DNA from: Krasilnikovozyma curviuscula
Taxonomy: Eukaryota > Basidiomycota > Tremellomycetes > Cystofilobasidiales > Mrakiaceae
Assembly: GCA_014825775.1 (NCBI GenBank)
Contig: MVAQ01000308.1
Location: 1-21,561, forward strand
Direction: 5' to 3'
DNA: 21,561 bases
Part shown: positions 1 through 9,859 of the stretch, one piece after another
How the letters are laid out: each line of letters starts with the position of its first letter
How positions within the stretch are numbered: the stretch's first letter is position 1
Made by a program: the position numbers and the translations under genes
The notes under the pieces: generated by a model
The model's database searches: none
Seen by the model: only the letters and a program-made list of their open reading frames with translations
What the model was told of the DNA's origin: nothing

Positions 1-755
1 AAGTTTGTTTTTTCTTCCCTTGTGCTGGTTTTTCTTTTTTTTTTTTTTCTTTTTTTCTCCTTTTGGTGAACACAATTTATACGTGAGTCCCTCAACTTCA
101 AGATGAGCACGCTCCAGCTTGGCCCTTCGATGCTATCATCATTGCCTGACGACAGACCTTTAATCCCACTCCTCCACGAACTCGTTACCGTCATCTTTAT
201 CTTCTCCCTCTCTGTTGAACCTTTAACGATATTGACTGTTCGAGGCATTCGGGTCCCCACTTTCACGCTATTGGTCATAGGTATCTACTCGAAGGCATTG
301 TTATCCTCTCAGACAGACGCTCTATCAGCTTGCTGTGTGTGACACGAGAGGAAACAAATCTTCGTGATGAACACCGGAAACACAGGCATTGAAAAGTCGA
401 GGATTATGGCACATCGGCGATGCGAAGGTTACATCTTCCCTCCAAATGATTTCAACATTTCAACACAACACAGACATTTTTCTCTTCGGATCTTCAAGTG
501 AAACTAAATTAAATATTCTGTAATGCTTGGCACATTGTCTAGCAACCTATCTCCTTTGCTGGCAATATTTCTCGACCTTGTTGGGAGCTCGAATTCCCTC
601 TTCTTCTCAAATGTGATACAAATGCATCTTCACTATGCAACGTCATGGCCTGACATACATTGGACTATCTCATTTGATATACAATAACCAAAAGAACAGA
701 GTGGAAACTTCTTTGTGGAGTTGAATGCGAAGTGATCCTTCTCGGGAGACGAAGG
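1..755. other. unassigned left edge with T-rich tract
   Basis: No gene can be supported here. Positions 1-64 are strongly T/pyrimidine-rich on the plus strand, including 14 consecutive T at 35-48. A tract like this is common in basidiomycete promoters and in the polypyrimidine part of introns. A 79-codon plus-strand reading from 103 and a short acidic minus-strand reading ending at 160 both lack corroborating splice structure. The stretch from about 350 to 755 has stops in all frames and probably holds the 3' UTR of the minus-strand gene that ends at 756. Confidence 0.5.
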
Positions 756-1466
756 CTACGCTGGTGGTGGTGGGTACTTAGTCTCCTTTGAAATTCTGGC
801 AACTTCATCCTCAATAGTATTCTGATACATCTCCTGTAATGAAAGAAGATCTGTGTAAGATCCTAATTCAAAACACACCAAAGCGAAGGAAAGAATGAGA
901 TGGGCTAGACTGACCAAGTCTCTGTTCAGGTCTTGTTCCTGCCTCTTCAACTTCTCTCTGAGAAGTCTGACATTTTCAAGGTCCTTCTGAATAACATATA
1001 CCTTTTCCTGGGCTTGTTCACGTTTGCTGTAGTGGTAAGGGAAGGAGTTAGCTCTGCGATCTCATTTGGGGCAACTAGAACAGATGGTCAGCATACCTCC
1101 ATTCTCCGCTGTCAGCAACACTGCCGTCAGATCTTCCAGCATTCGTGTAGATGGTCCTAGGAACCATAAACACCTGCATTTAAGCAAAAGAAGATGGGTC
1201 AGATAAGTTCACCCGTAGTGGGTAACACATGGAGTCGTACTGCTCTTGAAGAAGATGGAAACGAGTTGGTGAGAGCTCTTCTGAAGTACATTTCGATTAA
1301 AGTGCCCCTGTTACAGTTCGAAGTAGTTAGGATGAACTTTCTGTATGGGAAGTGTCATCTGCTTTATATGGTCTTACCAGGCGGAAGGCAGCTGACGTTA
1401 CGCCACAAATGCTTCTCGCACCTTCGTGACACCTTACGAAAAGGTCGAACAATGGATGAATAGCAT
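756..1466 (-). CDS. small coiled-coil protein, unrecognised
   Basis: I do not recognise this protein. The last four exons (1280-1213, 1173-1097, 1026-915, 833-756) join in frame through normal donors and acceptors. They encode a stretch running LQEQYDSMCYPLR, then VFMVPRTIYTN, then a long charged helix containing DLENVRLLREKLKRQEQDL, and end in KYPPPPA. The helix has heptad-like Leu/Val spacing, so a coiled coil is likely and the protein probably assembles with partners. The proposed start at 1466, with first exons 1466-1438 and 1391-1378 (14 nt), closes in frame and gives about 125 residues. It is tentative, because other upstream exons could be spliced in. The gene lies about 190 bp downstream of the Mediator-like gene on the same strand. 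Small coiled-coil scaffold subunits are possible homologues, but no family is evident. Confidence 0.5.
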
Positions 1467-1655
1467 ACAATATCGCTAGAAGTACCTGAATCTTGATCGG
1501 TAGATTACTCTACGCTCCTGATGACACGACCTCATCTGCCGCGCCGCATCACATTCACAGAATAACCACAACTATCTTCCTGCAAATTGCGCAGAGATCA
1601 GAAGAGTTCAATGGTAAAGGTAGCAGAGTCTGATAACCAGTTTCTAAACGTACCT

Positions 1656-2604
1656 TTAATTAATACAATCCGAATGATACCTCTCCGCTACACCTTTCCG
1701 CCAAATAGATATCCCTGGTGGCAGACCAGCGCGAATGACTTGATTACACTTAGGCGAAGCGCACGGTGTCTTGAACCAAGCTGTGAACGGCGCAATATAG
1801 GAGAGAAATTGTGAGAGTGGAAGAGGGAGGAGAGTTAAGGTGTGGGTTGTTAGGTGAAGGAAGGGGCGGTGGAGCGGGAGAGACGTCGGCGGAATCTGGT
1901 CAGAGACAAGAAGAAGTCAGTCAAATCAGAAGTTGTTGTATAACCAAATGAACGCAGCCGGACATACGGTGTCTGATGGAGCATAGAAGACCACCCTTTC
2001 AACAATTCTTTCCTTATCCTTTCCTTCCACTGTTGCTGACAGTTTGGTCTCCCCCGACTCATCGGCATTAATGAGAGAGTTTCGTTCCTTCTCCTTTTTC
2101 AATATCACCCACCCTTTCACAGAGGTACCCACTGTCAAAGCAAACAGATCTGAATTTGGTGCTGAAGGCAACATCGAAATGCCTGGAGGAAGCGAGCTGA
2201 GAGACCAGCGAGGGTTCGATTCATCCTTGGGTGGTAGTCTAGAAGTAGATGCCGATGACGCCTTGGGTATCGGGTAGATGGATGTTGAGGTTGAGGGAGC
2301 TGAGAATGTTGATTGGGATAAGTCTGGCGCTGTTAGTGGTAAAAGCGTCGAAAGGTGGGTTGGAGAGCTCGGTAAAGGCAGATTCAAAAGGGAGATATCT
2401 GAGTAAGATATATATAGAGTAAGTCAAGCAAGGAAAATACAGGAAGGAACAAGCAAACATCAGACCAGACTCACCCTCAGACTGGCGTTTCAGCGCCTCA
2501 AGCTCCGATAGTAAACTCGTTGCTGTAGAGACATCTATCGGTGTCAGAGGCAGTGAAGGTCGTAGACCAGATAGTATTTTCTGCAACGATTCTACAGATT
2601 CCAT
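1656..2604 (-). CDS. MED27: Mediator complex subunit 27-like protein
   Basis: Three exons (2604-2475, 2398-1968, 1895-1656) encode 266 residues. The N-terminus (about 1-45) is a Leu-rich helical segment resembling the coiled-coil part of Mediator tail subunits. The middle (about 50-110) is Ser/Pro-rich. The C-terminus carries YIAPF followed by Cys232, Cys237, a GLPPG turn and a final His261-x2-Cys264. This is the arrangement of the Med27 C-terminal zinc-binding domain (SYxAPF, CxxC, LPP, then a terminal H-x2/3-C). Med27 family proteins sit in the Mediator tail in the nucleus and link activators to RNA polymerase II. The stop follows the last Cys by only two residues, as is usual for the family. 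The start is the first ATG and gives the conserved amphipathic N-terminus. The main uncertainty is the low similarity of the N-terminal half. Confidence 0.66.
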
Positions 2605-2934
2605 CGTAGTGATTGAATGGAAATTCTAGTGAACGCTGTCCGAGAACAGAACCCACGCTGCGTGGCTCCCATCATTTTCGAGTTCAATCTTTCGAAAGAG
2701 ATTTTTCTGATACTTAAGTGGTGTTCAGAAGGCTGTACAATATCGCTGAGAGCGCTCAAGTGAACGTCCAAAAATTTAAATAACAGATTTCGTGGCATAT
2801 TCTTTCCCCTCCGCTGCTGGCTTGCGCGAAGACTGATCCTACCCATCAAAATCTCAAAATCTCAAGGTTTCACTCTGGACAGGTCACACCTACGTATATT
2901 AGGAGAGCATACTTCGCTCCCTTAGATAGACGCC
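2605..2934. promoter_or_regulatory. shared divergent promoter, MED27 / sugar transporter
   Basis: This 330-bp gap separates two genes that start in opposite directions. A TATA-like TACGTATATTAG lies about 40 bp upstream of the transporter ATG. Minus-strand readings here have no splice support. No other element can be named with confidence. Confidence 0.4.
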
Positions 2935-5876
2935 ATGCCAGACGGAGCGCTAGACAACCCAGCTGCTTTGGCAGAAGCTCAGGTCGCTGCAAAGGATGTC
3001 AAGGGAAGCGCCATTCGAGGCAAGGCCTTGCTATACTCAATCTCGCTGTTCAGTTCTCTAGGAGGTGAGTACACATATCATTTGGCTTACTGCTAGGATA
3101 TGGGGGCAGACATAGAAGGGCAGGCTACCTGGCTGTAGATGGCATCGGGGCCAATGACATAGGGCACCGCAATTCTGGGGCTTCCAGCACTTCTCGCTAT
3201 ATTAAGGGATAGGTTAAAGTGTTCCAGGACTGGAATTGGGAAAATCGATTGTCTCTCACTCAGTTTTCGTCGCTCTAAGTGCAGAGAGCTGACCACCCAC
3301 GTCTTGTCCGTCGCGCCTTGCGTACCAGTGTTCCTGTTTGGGTGAGTTCCCTTGGCTTGTTCTTCATGCACGAGCAATTGTTACTGACATGTTACTGCTC
3401 ATAACAGCTATGACCAAGGAGTCATGTCAGGAATCATTACTCAGCCCGCCTTCAAAGCCTACTTCAATGAGCCGACGTCAATCCAAATTGGTACAATGGT
3501 CTCAGTCCTGGAAATCGGTGCTTTCATCACGAGTTTGATGGCTGGGTGGCTGGCAGATAAAAAGGGAAGAAAGTTCACTATTGGTCTGGGTGCTCTCGTC
3601 TGTTAGTGTCTGCTTTTCACTTTCAAACACAGGGTGTCATGCGACGAACGCAAATCTCTTGCACAGGAGAAAGGAAACTTTATCTCCTGACGTGTTCGGC
3701 TGAGCTGTTTTACTGACATTTTCTCTCACACCCTCTAGTTGTTATTGGTGGTACCATTCAGACTTTCACAGGTGGTTTCTATGTCATGGTTGTTGGTCGT
3801 GTAATTTCAGGTTCGTTCTTCTCCGTTGCGGGCCCTATTCCTCAGTTCAGGATAGGTATCTCACCTCCCGCTTCGGAATCTTCTCCAAATGAACCTCATG
3901 ATTATCTAGGCTTCGGAGTCGGAATGCTCTCAATGATCGTACCGATATACCAGTCAGAGGTTTCCCCGGCGCACGACAGAGGGTTCTTGGGATGTGTGGA
4001 GTTCACCGGCAATGTAAACTTTTTTTTTGGAATCTCATATTCTTATTCTTTAGTTCATGAAAGAGCTGATCATTTGTATTGCCGATTCTTTTGTCCTGAC
4101 AGATTGTCGGTTACGCTTCCTCAGTCTGGATTGATTACTTCTGCTCATACCTCAGCACCGACGCAAGTTGGAGAATCCCACTTTCTATTCAAGGGTGAGA
4201 AAGCTTTCGCTCTCTTGACTCTCTCCATTTCCTCTCTAACGACTTCTTTTGCTTCCCTCCGCATGAAGACTTATCGGGCTCATTCTCGCTTTCGGGTCCT
4301 TCTTCATTCCAGAATCACCAAGATTCCTGATCGACGTTGACCGTGATGTTGAGGGTCTCAAAGTCATTGCTGATCTTGCCGGAGCCGCTGAGGACGATCT
4401 CCTTGTGCTGAAGGAGTACAACGAAATCAAAGATGTAGTTATGGCAGACGTAAGCAACAGAACAGTACCGTTTTAAACAATGCCCCCCTCTGAATGTTTA
4501 TTTTTTTTCAGAGGCTTATTGGTGACAGATCATATACTGCGTTGTGGACGAGATATCGTGGTCGAGTCTTGATCGCCATGTCCAGCCAAGCCTTTGCTCA
4601 GCTGAATGGTATTAATGTAAGCATTTCCCCTACCATTACAGTGTCAATCATCCAGATATCTGATTCCTGTTTTTTCAACTGCTAGGTTATCTCATATTAC
4701 GCTCCTCTCGTCTTCGAAGAAGCTGGTTGGATTGGAAGACAGGCAATCTTGATGACAGGCATCAACGGTCTCATATACATATTATCAACAATTCCCACTT
4801 GGTTTCTGGTCGATATTCTTGGCAGAAGAATCGTCCTAATGTCAGGTTCAGTCACGGTTAGTCTCCATTTTTTTGCTGTTTTTTCGGGCTGCCTCTGAAG
4901 ATTAAGGTCCGCAGATGGCCATCGCCCTTTCACTCCTCGGATACTTCATGTACCTGGATCTCCCGTTCACTCCAACCGCTGTCGTAGTGTGTGTATTCGT
5001 TTACAACGCGGCCTTTGGCGCGTCATGGGGGCCTCTGTGGGTATTTTTTTTCTGTATCCTTAGGGTGACATCCAACTGATAATGCCTTGACTTCGAGCGA
5101 CTTTCAGTCCATGGCTATATCCCCCTGAGATCATGCCTCTCGCTTTCAGAGCCAAGGGTGTCAGTTTGTCCACTGCAACTAACTGGGCGAGTAATTTCGT
5201 CGTTGGCGAGATGACACCACTGCTTCAAGATCTCATCGCTTGGCGACTCTACCCAATGCATGCCTTTTTCTGTGTTTGCTCTGGAATTGTCGTCTACTTC
5301 CGTGAGAATTCATGTTCCATTCTTCATCTCTGTTGAAGACTGACGCAGAAAGTGCTCTTTCAGTCTATCCCGAAACATGTGGTGTTCCGCTTGAAGAAAT
5401 GAACACTCTTTTTGGTGATGAAGGTGACGATCAAGATTCAGAAGCTGGAGATGACGAAGAGGGCTATGACGACGAAGACGACGATGAGTACGAAGAGGAT
5501 GATGATCTAGACGAGGAGAGCCGTTTGCAGGAGGCATCTGGTAGTAGAAAACCAAGTCCTACCAGAAGTAGAAGAAAGGGCTGGTTCGACTGGGCTAGAA
5601 GAGGCAGTGGCAAGGGAAATTACTCGGCGGTAGATGACAGGTAAGCGTCCTCCCAGCCACTTCAGCGTCAACCGATCTCTGACATTTTGATTCGTACGTT
5701 TCTGAAGTTGATGGAGTGGGATGAGACCTGGAGAGACTCCCGAGCCGGAAAGGTTCTTATATCGAAGACATTCAGATGAAGTTGAACTGGTCGAAGTTGA
5801 AAGGGTTGCAAGGAAAGAGGATGCGAGGGAGCAGGAAGGGCTTGGTGGATCTTATATAAGGAGAGATGATGAGTGA
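2935..5876 (+). CDS. MFS sugar transporter with acidic C-terminal tail
   Basis: Thirteen exons encode 604 residues: 2935-3064, 3329-3341, 3408-3601, 3739-3810, 3910-4013, 4103-4194, 4269-4449, 4512-4616, 4686-4856, 4915-5036, 5108-5301, 5364-5640 and 5717-5876. Sugar porter family signatures appear in order: FLFGYDQGVMSG in TM1, GWLADKKGRK after TM2, PESPRFL after TM6, QLNGINVISYYAP in TM7, DILGRR, WGPLPWLYPPEIMPLAFR near TM10, and YPETCGVPLEEM after TM12. Twelve membrane segments are expected, at the plasma membrane or vacuole, moving hexoses or related sugars by proton symport or facilitated diffusion. The substrate cannot be read from sequence. After residue 477 comes a tail with 25 Asp/Glu in 34 positions, then an Arg/Lys/Ser stretch, much longer than a standard hexose carrier tail. 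Exon 2 is only 13 nt. The last exon uses a GAG acceptor, and retaining intron 12 would stop translation at once. Confidence 0.93.
3329..3341 (+). other. 13-nt microexon of the sugar transporter
   Basis: The exon is flanked by CGTACCAG upstream and GTGAGT downstream. It supplies the middle of the codons for V-F-L-F-G, which joins SSLG to YDQGVMSG and restores the conserved TM1 motif of sugar porters. Skipping it would shift the frame. Confidence 0.85.
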
Positions 5877-6256
5877 ATGGTAAACCAGCTCACCATCATG
5901 CTCTTTGCTGGTTCATTTGAGCGTTCTTATGTTCTGGTCTTGGTTTTCTTTTCTTTCGAGCTCAAGCTTCTTCTTGTTCATCTTGTTTGCTTAGATTCAC
6001 AAAATATACCTTTCATAGGTCTCATCCCACTTCAACAATGTATTGATATGTTACCTTCTTTCACTAAAGGACTCAATACTGTAGCCATGATATTTTTCGT
6101 TGTTTTTGAAGGATGCAAGTTTGCAAAACAAAAGGGCCATGGCAAAACGAAAAGTATGGAATATCAACAGTCCGAATACGTGACCTTCAAGAACCGTGGA
6201 GAGAAAGAAAGATAACGACGGCGGAAAAAGGGACTCCCTTCCACAATCAGCGACAC
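5877..6256. other. convergent intergenic region
   Basis: This 380-bp gap lies between the 3' ends of the transporter and the MTC1-like gene. It is T-rich on the plus strand around 5930-6000 and probably holds both 3' UTRs and polyadenylation signals. A 112-codon plus-strand reading (5877-6215) has no family features and no splice partners, and I see no other gene here. Confidence 0.5.
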
Positions 6257-8008
6257 TTATGGCTTCGCTTCTGTGACCGTAACTTCAACCTCAGCTGAAG
6301 CAGTTGAACGACTAATTATTGACATCCTGATGCCAATATATTGCTGAGCAACAGCCTCAACACCACATCTCAATACCTCAACTAAACGATCTTCAACCCA
6401 CTCGTTCTCTTCGTATTCGATATCTAACCAAGAGTTTGGAACGTGCTGAGTTAGAGTCGTAGTAGAGATCTTGTGGGTAGGTGATGTCAAGATGATAATA
6501 AATGCGAGGTGGTTAGGAGCTGTCTCACCCTCAGCTACCTCTGGGAAGGGCAACGGAGCGATGACTGGCTGGATTCGGATGAAGACCGGTGATATGGTGA
6601 CTGGGTTTTCGGTGGAGACTGGAGCCGCATCGGCTTTCTTCTGAGATTGAATTCGAACCAGCTCATCGATGTTAGCCTGAAAGTAGAGAAATCAGGTGTG
6701 GTGAGCAAATAGTAAAAAGGGGTGAGAGCAGGAAGCAGTACCTGAGCAAGCTTCATGGCTTGATCGTATCCTTCAACGGTGTTCAGGTCCCTCGCTTTCG
6801 AAGGTAAAGGAACAAGATCTTTACCCCTATTGACAACAAGTTCACCTCCTTCGACCTGTTCCATTATCTTGGAGAAACCACGGAACACGACCCCTTCGAC
6901 GCCTTCGTATCCGATCATGTCGTGGCTCAACCATACTTCGATGACTTCGTGTTCGGAGATTGGAGGTGCGATAGTTGCAAGGACATTTGACAGGGTATGT
7001 TGGGAAACAGAAACAAGGTCGTGACCTGCAAGATTCCAACATTAGATTTAGCGCTTGTGTAACATTGTGACAGTTGAGGCCATTAAACCCACGAAGTTTC
7101 TCGAGGTTTGCAGTCTTGACATAGTCCATGACATTACCAACACCCCACTTCTTCGCAGTCTCTTCGTTGATGGTCATCTCAGCCAAAGTCGGCACGCTGA
7201 CCCCCATCTTCTTGGCCTGACCCTCAGCGACCTCCCTCGCTTGTTGTATGGCTTTGTTAGCATTGCCCCAAAGACCAGTAGGTACACCCCAACCACCAAC
7301 ACCCCAACCACCACCAGACGTTGAAGCAGAGGCAGAAGGAATGTTGACTTGTTCAGCGGCGGCAGGAGCTGCAGCAGGCGCAGGAGCGGGAGCAGTAATA
7401 GTCGGAGTTGGTATAGTGGCAGCAGGCAATGGGTTTGAAATTGGAGTAGATGGTTTCTTCTGACTAATTTCGTTTAGAAAAGCAAGAGCATCCTCTGCTT
7501 CTTTGTCTTGCATATCCAAGGTAGTGGGAGCTGCAGACAATTTGGTAGCAGTCCCGGCTCTGCCAATGTCTGACATTGAAGGACGGAGAGAGCTTGTTGA
7601 TTTCCTAGACTGATCAATTGATGCTCGTGCTGCCGGTGTGGATGTACCTGAATGTGGTGGCGGAGTGCTAGTCGCAGGGGGTGCCTCTACAACCGAGAAG
7701 GAATCGAGGTCATCCAAAAACTGAAGGGCTCTACAGCACCGAACAGCAAAACCGTCAGCTGGAGGAAAAGATGCAGAATAGCCCAGAGTAAGAGGTCGCC
7801 TGTCTAGTACGAATTCGGTACGAGTTCGACCTGCTGTGTAACCCTATCATTGCGAAGCTCGAGATGGAACGAGCCAGAAAAGGCAATCCACACCCATTCT
7901 CGTGAAGTCCCTCGCCAACCAGCACTTGGACAGCAATCTCAATGAGCTGGCTACAAGTGAAAGGAATACTTACTCCTCAGCCTTCGACTTGGCTTTCTTA
8001 GTGGACAT
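6257..8008 (-). CDS. MTC1: MTC1-like (maintenance of telomere capping 1 family)
   Basis: Four exons (8008-7974, 7730-7093, 7025-6742, 6676-6257) encode 458 residues, close to the length of yeast Mtc1. The N-terminus is Lys-rich (MSTKKAKSKAEE) and leads into ALQFLDDLDSF. After a Ser/Thr/Pro-rich stretch comes EDALAFLNEISQKKPSTP, the acidic-helix signature of the DUF5427/Mtc1 family. An Ala/Pro/Gly-rich linker containing GGWGVGGWG follows, then a conserved C-terminal half with HDLVSVSQHTLSNVL, WLSHDMIGYEGVEG and LPF. Budding-yeast mutants interact genetically with cdc13-1, but the molecular role is unknown and a trafficking role has been suggested. No signal peptide or membrane span is visible, so it is probably cytosolic. 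Intron 1 is 243 nt, long for this window. The start is chosen because exon 1 joins exon 2 through a GTAAGT donor to give KAEEALQFL. Confidence 0.8.
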
Positions 8009-8629
8009 CGTCGGCACTGCGTTTTCTGGGTGCGGAAAGTTGACGAAAGTAGCTTGAGCCTGACCCAGAAAATGAAGAAGGGCAGATTCAGACCAAAAGC
8101 CTACAACAAACAGTAACGATTTCTGACCTACCGGTAGCTATCAATATACTTTCTGCTTCGAGAAGGTCGTTGTCGAGAGGGACGAAAGAAAAGAGCGTGG
8201 TATTGTCGCGGTATCAGCCACAAGGTTTCGCACAGTAGCTTCTTGCGAAGAGTGCAGATGAATTGGAACACTATCGAAAGCAGTCATATTTCAAGTGATT
8301 GGTTCACCTTAACGGCGGGAATAGAGCGATTTCAGCGGTGTAGAAGCTTTGAGTCGAGCGCCACGGTGGCCGAACATCACAAGGTAAAGTATCATGTCTA
8401 CAGTAGTCCTGCCGATATCCAGATGGACAGACCATCAGAACGTTGTAATGTGGTGGTTTCGACGCTGAGGTTTCCCATTGCAGCGAACGCCTAGTTCTGC
8501 AGAACGAATTAAGCATCAGCAAGGCCCACACACACGATCTTTAAACCAACAAATGACTGACTTGGCTATTCCACACAATCAGCAGCTCTTCTAAATTCAA
8601 ATTTTTTTCCATTCTTGTGGATATCCACC
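8009..8629. other. intergenic: MTQ2 3' region and MTC1-like promoter
   Basis: This 621-bp stretch lies between two minus-strand genes. It should contain the MTQ2-like 3' UTR on the right and the MTC1-like promoter and 5' UTR on the left. An 83-codon plus-strand reading at 8243-8494 and its minus-strand shadow resemble no protein and lack splice support. No RNA gene, repeat or strong promoter motif is visible. Confidence 0.45.
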
Positions 8630-9678
8630 TCACCTCCTTCTGAACCTAAGGATTGACAGCTTCTCCCCGCCCGCCCGCCGTACCAGAACACTCTCTCCAA
8701 TGATCCCAGGCTGGGTCCTCTGTACTGTCTCAATGATCTGCAACGGATTATTTTGTGCAATTGCAACGAGGTAGAACATACCAGTAGGGGAGAGCAGTGT
8801 CTACTCAAAACAAAAAATACGTCAACAATCAGCGGTAACGACGATGGGAAGAGATCAAACTATGTGACGTACTGAAAGGTTTGAGAGGACCGTGTTTGTG
8901 ATGACCATACCATCCTGTCCACCAGCCCAAGCACCACCGATATCTTGATCTGCTTGTGTAAATGTCAATCTAAACGCGAGTAACAATAATTTAGTCATGG
9001 AGGGAACAGTGAAGCAGTGGAGAAAACTCACTCGTCGAAATCAGTTGGAACATAAGGTGGGTTGAAGATTAGGATGTCAACAGCATTCTCGAGCCTGGGA
9101 AGAAGCGATGTGAAAAGGGAAGTTTGAATGGGATGAAGGAGAACCTGAGAGAAAGCATGCCGAAGGTCAGCAAAGAGAGGTCTCCGGTCCTTCATAATTT
9201 ACAGGAACCAAGCTTTCTTACACCATTATGGAAGCCCGTTTGGAACGTCGCGACGTTTGCCCGTCTGTTGATATCCGTACAAAAGATCACTGCGCAGAAA
9301 GATCTGTCAGGTCGTGCCTGTGAGCGCAGAGGAAGAGGTACCTACATGGCTTTTGGGGACTGATCAGGGTTCCCAAAAATGTTGATACGCACCCAGAACC
9401 AGACCTATTTCCAATAGAATTAGCGTCAGCTACAGTGGCATTTGGGACAAAAACACACTGACCCAATCTCAAGGCAGATTTTAGGCTTCAGACTCGTGAT
9501 CAGATTCTGGTCAGCTTCCAAAGCATCCAATAGGATAAAGGTATCCTCTGATTAGAACGAGATCTTGTCAGTCCCCAGCGCAAAGTACAGACTTCACTTG
9601 AATTGACGTACCAGCTGGCTCATAGACATGATGAAAGTCGGTCTTTGACAGGTGGGATAACGAAGGTGTTGGAATCAT
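8630..9678 (-). CDS. MTQ2: eRF1 glutamine methyltransferase, HemK2/MTQ2 family
   Basis: Seven exons (9678-9612, 9547-9463, 9404-9346, 9289-9222, 9144-9032, 8969-8873, 8800-8630) encode 219 residues, the normal length for the family. The protein opens with DFHHVYEPAEDTFILLDALE, the typical N-terminus of eukaryotic HemK2. Motif I for S-adenosylmethionine binding is CLEIGSGSGCV (Gly51, Gly53, Gly55). CTDIN follows as the acidic loop, and the catalytic NPPY lies at 121-124 in ILIFNPPYVPT. A GGAWAGGQDGM loop and a C-terminal strand complete the Rossmann fold. The enzyme methylates the Gln of the GGQ motif in release factor eRF1 and needs the activator Trm112. Human N6AMT1 also has reported histone and arsenic substrates. 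It acts in the cytosol and nucleus. The gene shares a 181-bp divergent promoter with REI1. Confidence 0.94.
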
Positions 9679-9859
9679 TTCCAATTGGGATCTTTAACGA
9701 ATCAAGATCTTTGAGTGTTCGAGTCTGACGAGCTCAAGGCGCCACTGGGTTCAAGTAATCAAAAATTCAAAAATCGACGATTACAAAGGTTTCTGGTCGA
9801 CAACCATCCCACTCAGGATTCCGAGCAACCACATAACAAGATAGACAGATTCTGGCATC
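9679..9859. promoter_or_regulatory. short bidirectional promoter, MTQ2 / REI1
   Basis: Only 181 bp separate the two start codons, so both promoters and both 5' UTRs must overlap. An A-rich AAAAATTCAAAAAT-like stretch at about 9760-9775 loosely resembles the RRPE element of yeast ribosome-biogenesis promoters. This is a weak match, and no TATA box is seen. Confidence 0.5.

Noticed and set aside
160..211. Possible acidic last exon on the minus strand (REGEDKDDGNEFVEEWD then stop)
   Set aside because: It looks protein-like and follows a CAACAG acceptor, but no upstream exon with a matching donor and coding sequence was found between 211 and 755.
103..342. 79-codon plus-strand reading near the left edge
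   Set aside because: It has no recognisable motif and no splice partners, and its sequence composition looks random. It could be part of a gene cut by the window edge, but nothing supports that.
1194..1463. 89-codon plus-strand reading
   Set aside because: It lies antisense to the exons and introns of the coiled-coil gene and shows no family features.
5877..6215. 112-codon plus-strand reading after the transporter stop
   Set aside because: Leu/Phe-rich translation of a T-rich 3' UTR, without an initiation context or conserved motif.
7055..7463. Plus-strand readings rich in Thr/Pro/Ala/Gly
   Set aside because: They are shadows of the Ala/Pro/Gly linker of the MTC1-like gene on the other strand.
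8243..8494. 83-codon plus-strand reading between MTC1-like and MTQ2 genes
   Set aside because: No homology is recognisable, there are no splice sites joining it to other coding sequence, and overlapping minus-strand readings are equally long.
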